DNA of 64,000 nucleotides from positions 22,719 through 86,718 of the forward strand of contig JAZTYY010000082.1 in NCBI GenBank assembly GCA_045637205.1, in the 5' to 3' direction. The notes beneath the pieces are model-generated. The model had not been told where the DNA came from, searched no databases, and was given only the letters and a program-made list of their open reading frames with translations. Origin of the DNA: RGIG4608 sp045637205. GTDB lineage: Bacteria > Bacillota > Clostridia > Oscillospirales > CAG-272. Position 1 is the stretch's first letter; every line of letters starts with the position of its first letter. Shown in pieces: positions 62,001-64,000 of the stretch. Both the position numbers and the translations under genes were made by a program.

Positions 62001-62633
62001 GAGTTTACTGAGTTCGGATCTGGATTTAAAGTTGCTATGCGTGACCTTGAAATTAGAGGTGCGGGCAACATGCTAGGCACTGAGCAGAGTGGTCATATGG
62101 TTAACATTGGATACGAGCTGTATTGCAAGATGGTAGACGACGCAGTGAGAGCACTTCAGGGAGAAATCGTTAGCGAGGACAGAGAAGAGTCAACTGTGGA
62201 ACTAAAGGCATCTGCATATATTCCAGAGTTCTATATTTCCGACGAAGTCACAAAGCTTCAAATGTACAAGCGAATCGCAGCTATTCATAATAGGGACGAT
62301 GAAGATGAAATCATAGATGAACTAATCGACCGTTTTGGCGATGTACCACAGTCAACGATGAATCTAATTAAGATTTCTCATATTAGATATCTTGCAGAAG
62401 TCCTTGCCATCAAGGAAATTAAACAGGATGGCAACAAGGTGGTTCTGTACTTTGATGCTAAGAATCCACTGAGCGGATTCGCGCTGCTAAATGCGACAGA
62501 AAAGTTTGGACCAAAACTGTTCATCCATGGAGGACAGAAGCCGTTTGTTAGACTGACAATAAATGAAAAGAAAAACTTAGAGGAGACTCTAACGTTGCTA
62601 GAAGTACTGGCAGAAAACAGAAAGACTAATTAA
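59064..62633 (+). CDS. mfd: Transcription-repair coupling factor Mfd
   Basis: 1189 residues, typical. Mfd removes RNA polymerase stalled at DNA lesions and recruits UvrA. Order: UvrB-like D1-D2 (YDEKECLRLQKLF, ASRGGIVDIFAPGG); RNA-polymerase-interacting domain near 510-590 (LEVGDLVVHEAYGIGKYAGI); RecG-like translocase with Walker A GDVGFGKTEVA, ILVPTTILANQHF, DEEQRFG, LSATPIPRTLNMSL and RGRVGRANRQAYAYM; C-terminal D7 (KASAYIPEFYISD). The protein is continuous, but Leu codons shift from CTT/TTG to CTA/CTG after about 61100. Confidence 0.96.
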   Translation: MSFITSAIRLDSEYRQLLDTVKKEFSAHKSYPIAISGLSDGASDSAIISLVEDTKDKRGKMPATIICYDEKECLRLQKLFTQFGYSAGFYLNRDLNFYNITASHEYEHERLKVLFGILNSELDVVITTPDAALSYTIPPQELKKSIIRLDTKTITTPRELCKFLTLCGYTNVDMVDGAGQFASRGGIVDIFAPGGYYINEDGERARADLPVRIEFFGDEIDRMGLFSVETQRMIENVECIEFSPAREILASAEKIAKLREAVSDQFKNCKDADALLELTGELNAIDGLNGEGGSLKFIDKYITLIYPERCSLFDYVTERTCLIIKGTNAIAERIRGAEWHNNQVIEELVASGTIAPKYTDYSKPSAQYDLFCDRNVTLHTDSITQGLSGKNTSGIFHFRSKQTVSYDEKTDLLFEDIDQYLAGRFAVCVLCENEVFAKNIVGTLLEKEIKASVEPENVAQGEVGVFYKDQFSGYELPSARIAVLSTNRDGRNGGINSVSRSMRRRKKKSNTQQIFSYNDLEVGDLVVHEAYGIGKYAGITNLVQDGVGHDYITIQYAGSDKLFLPVEKLDMVSKYVGAHSDDGLIKLSRFGGAEWGKTKAKAKAAVKEMAKELIELYARRMRTHGFAFPRDDDFQRDFEAAFEYDETDAQIEAINDIKSDMMQSMPMDRLLCGDVGFGKTEVAARALFKCVADGKQAAVLVPTTILANQHFYTLKERFENFPFNVEVLSRFKTPAQQKKIIDKLEKGEIDLIIGTHRLLSKEIKYKDLGLLVIDEEQRFGVEHKEKLKQMKKNVDVLTLSATPIPRTLNMSLTGIKDMSLIEEPPEERYPVQTYVMEQDDRTLRDLIEREIGRGGQVYIVFNRVRGINQIADRIQDLVPDAKIVVAHGQMNEHTLEDAMMSFIGGENNVLIATTIIESGIDVPNANTMVILDSDRYGLSQLYQLRGRVGRANRQAYAYMMYQKDKVLTEVAEKRLKAIREFTEFGSGFKVAMRDLEIRGAGNMLGTEQSGHMVNIGYELYCKMVDDAVRALQGEIVSEDREESTVELKASAYIPEFYISDEVTKLQMYKRIAAIHNRDDEDEIIDELIDRFGDVPQSTMNLIKISHIRYLAEVLAIKEIKQDGNKVVLYFDAKNPLSGFALLNATEKFGPKLFIHGGQKPFVRLTINEKKNLEETLTLLEVLAENRKTN

Positions 62634-62663
62634 AAAAGACAGATAGACTATCTGTCTTTTTTT
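62632..62663. terminator. Bidirectional terminator between mfd and spoVT
   Basis: GACAGATA at 62638-62645 pairs with TATCTGTC at 62649-62656, with A run before and T run after; it serves both convergent genes. Confidence 0.9.
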
Positions 62664-63153
62664 AATTCTCCATTTGTTTTGCTAAGAAAGAGGCACCTAC
62701 TTCTGCGACTTTTAGCTCAGCCTCACCCAGGTGCTGATTTTCTTTGGCCAAGATCGTAATTGAACCGATTGGGTCACCGTGGGAGACGATAGGAATAACA
62801 ATTTTAGAATCATTGGAGAAGCGATTCTTGCTCTGAATGATTCTGTCTAGCTCGGTATCAACTTGCTTGTTGCTATATTCTTTACGTCCAATACCCGAAG
62901 CTGCAATAATTTGATCGGTATCGGAAACAATAATAGTTCCTCCTAAAATCTTGGAAGCGGTTTCGGCGTACTCGTTAGCAACATCGCTTAAGTCGTTGAT
63001 GGGAGAGTATTTTTTTAAAATTACTTCTCCTGAATTGTTTGTAAAAATTTCAAGAGGGTCGCCTTCGCGGATGCGTAGAACCCTTCTAATTTCTTTAGGT
63101 ACAACGACCCTTCCTAGGTCATCTATTCTTCGAACAATACCTGTTGCTTTCAT
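62662..63153 (-). CDS. spoVT: Stage V sporulation protein T
   Basis: 163 residues; AAAGGAGATC precedes the leftward ATG. The N-terminal AbrB/MazE-type swapped-hairpin DNA-binding domain is nearly canonical: MKATGIVRRIDDLGRVVVPK, EIRRVLRIREGDPLEIF. The rest is a GAF-like domain (TIIVSDTDQIIAASGIGRKE, IPIVSHGDPIGSITILAKEN). SpoVT tunes sigma-G-dependent genes in the forespore and spore coat and germination traits in Bacillus. Position beside mfd is conserved there too, though usually co-directional. Confidence 0.95.
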   Translation of the reverse strand: MKATGIVRRIDDLGRVVVPKEIRRVLRIREGDPLEIFTNNSGEVILKKYSPINDLSDVANEYAETASKILGGTIIVSDTDQIIAASGIGRKEYSNKQVDTELDRIIQSKNRFSNDSKIVIPIVSHGDPIGSITILAKENQHLGEAELKVAEVGASFLAKQMEN

Positions 63154-63280
63154 TTTTATATAGATCTCCTTTAAATCAAATCGTGGTACTATTATTTGTG
63201 AATTAAATCAAATTTATACTTTGTTTGTTGACATTTTTGCGTGGTTGCATTACATTGAAAAACGAAATGAGGTGTTAACT

Positions 63281-64000
63281 TTGAACGAAAAAATTAAAGA
63301 TTATATACACGAAAATAGCGGCCTTATGTATGAGACCCTTGAAGAACTTTGCTTGATTCCAGCACCTTCACATCACGAGTATGCAAGAGCGGAATATTGC
63401 AAAAACTGGCTTGAAAACCACGGTGCTGTGGGCGCATATATCGACGAAGTTTTCAATGTGATTTTCCCTATAAATTGTTCTGAAAGTGACAAAATCACGG
63501 TATTTGCAGCACATACTGACACTGTTTTCCCTGACAGAGAACCTATGCCGTACTATGACGATGGCCAAAAGGTTTTTTGCCCGGGTTGTGCGGATGATAC
63601 AGCGGGTGTCGTAGTTCTTTTACTTACGGCAAAATATTACATCGAAAACAACATTGTTCCTGAAAATGGCATTATGTTTGTTCTTAATTCTTGCGAAGAA
63701 GGATTGGGTAATCTAAAGGGTATTCGTAAGATCTTTGAGGACTTTGAAGACAGAATTGAGACCTTCATTACTCTGGACGGGGATCTGGATTATGTGGTGG
63801 ACTCTTCTGTTGGCTCACATAGATACGAAGTTAATGTGTTGACTGAGGGTGGCCATTCATTTGAAGCCTTTGGAAACACCAATGCCATTGCAGAGGCCAG
63901 CAAGATTATCAGTGAAATATATAAGATTGAGGTACCTAATAAACCTGGTACAAGAACCACATATAACGTTGGTACGATAGAGGGCGGAACATCTGTAAAC
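63281..64000 (+). CDS. M20-family zinc peptidase, N-terminal part
   Basis: 240 codons from a TTG with GAGGTG 6 nt upstream; the gene runs off the right edge. Motifs of the M20 amidohydrolase/peptidase fold are seen: CLIPAPSHHEYARAEYCKNW, FAAHTDTVFPD (first zinc His and catalytic Asp), CPGCADDTAGVVVLL (bridging Asp) and LNSCEEGLGN (catalytic Glu). VGSHRYEVNVLTEGGHSFE begins the lid domain with its conserved His. Likely a cytoplasmic di- or tripeptidase or a related hydrolase. It is divergent from spoVT. Confidence 0.9.
   Translation, partial: MNEKIKDYIHENSGLMYETLEELCLIPAPSHHEYARAEYCKNWLENHGAVGAYIDEVFNVIFPINCSESDKITVFAAHTDTVFPDREPMPYYDDGQKVFCPGCADDTAGVVVLLLTAKYYIENNIVPENGIMFVLNSCEEGLGNLKGIRKIFEDFEDRIETFITLDGDLDYVVDSSVGSHRYEVNVLTEGGHSFEAFGNTNAIAEASKIISEIYKIEVPNKPGTRTTYNVGTIEGGTSVN

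Overview
The window comes from a low-GC, Gram-positive, endospore-forming member of the Clostridia, most likely an uncultured gut lineage. Supporting signs are an alpha/beta small acid-soluble spore protein, SpoVT, an alanyl T-box, a Rex-type box at adhE, PolC, strong sigma-A promoters with 17-bp spacers, and very large BspA-type and beta-helix surface proteins. No rRNA, CRISPR array or intact mobile element was seen.

Layout. 1-1.6 kb: the 5' end of a leftward glycosyltransferase and a regulator with a MerR-like N-terminus and a LuxR-type C-terminus, preceded by twin 16-bp palindromes. 1.8-5.1 kb: a secreted 1106-residue Cys-module protein. 5.3-9.0 kb: galactokinase, walJ, rlmH, an acetyltransferase and a nitroreductase. 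9.1-20.7 kb: the most distinctive region, a probable surface-fibre locus. It holds a TetR regulator with a (GTACA)6 microsatellite in its leader, two SipW-type signal peptidases, three small TasA-like secreted proteins, a two-pass membrane protein with a TasA-like outer domain and a cytoplasmic domain resembling the C-terminus of ribosomal protein uL15, and a 1999-residue secreted beta-helix protein. A structured RNA leader of about 124 nt precedes the first TasA-like gene, whose codon use suggests high expression.

20.9-33.6 kb: an acetyltransferase and a rhodanese lipoprotein, a spore protein gene, and a giant leucine-rich-repeat surface protein of about 3085 residues. The giant gene lies between two direct copies of the spore-protein 5' region; the right copy is a truncated pseudogene next to a decayed phage structural gene. 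33.6-43 kb: T-box-alaS, a P-loop kinase, prfC, a hairpin-rich intergenic region, and a leftward adhE-phosphotransferase operon with a Rex-like box over its -10 element. 43.2-44 kb: a remnant of a phage/conjugative polyvalent protein and three leftward tRNA genes (His, Arg, Gly).

44.1-64 kb is mostly housekeeping: yqeG, an M24 aminopeptidase, a DUF1934-like protein, a UDP-GlcNAc 2-epimerase, then the conserved block pyrH-frr-uppS-cdsA-dxr-rseP-ispG-polC (UMP supply, ribosome recycling, undecaprenyl and isoprenoid synthesis, phospholipid synthesis, membrane proteolysis, replication), followed by pth-mfd, convergent spoVT and the start of an M20 peptidase. Leucine codon use changes sharply inside mfd near 61.1 kb, which could mark recombination or a chimeric assembly join; gene content right of that point should be treated with this in mind.
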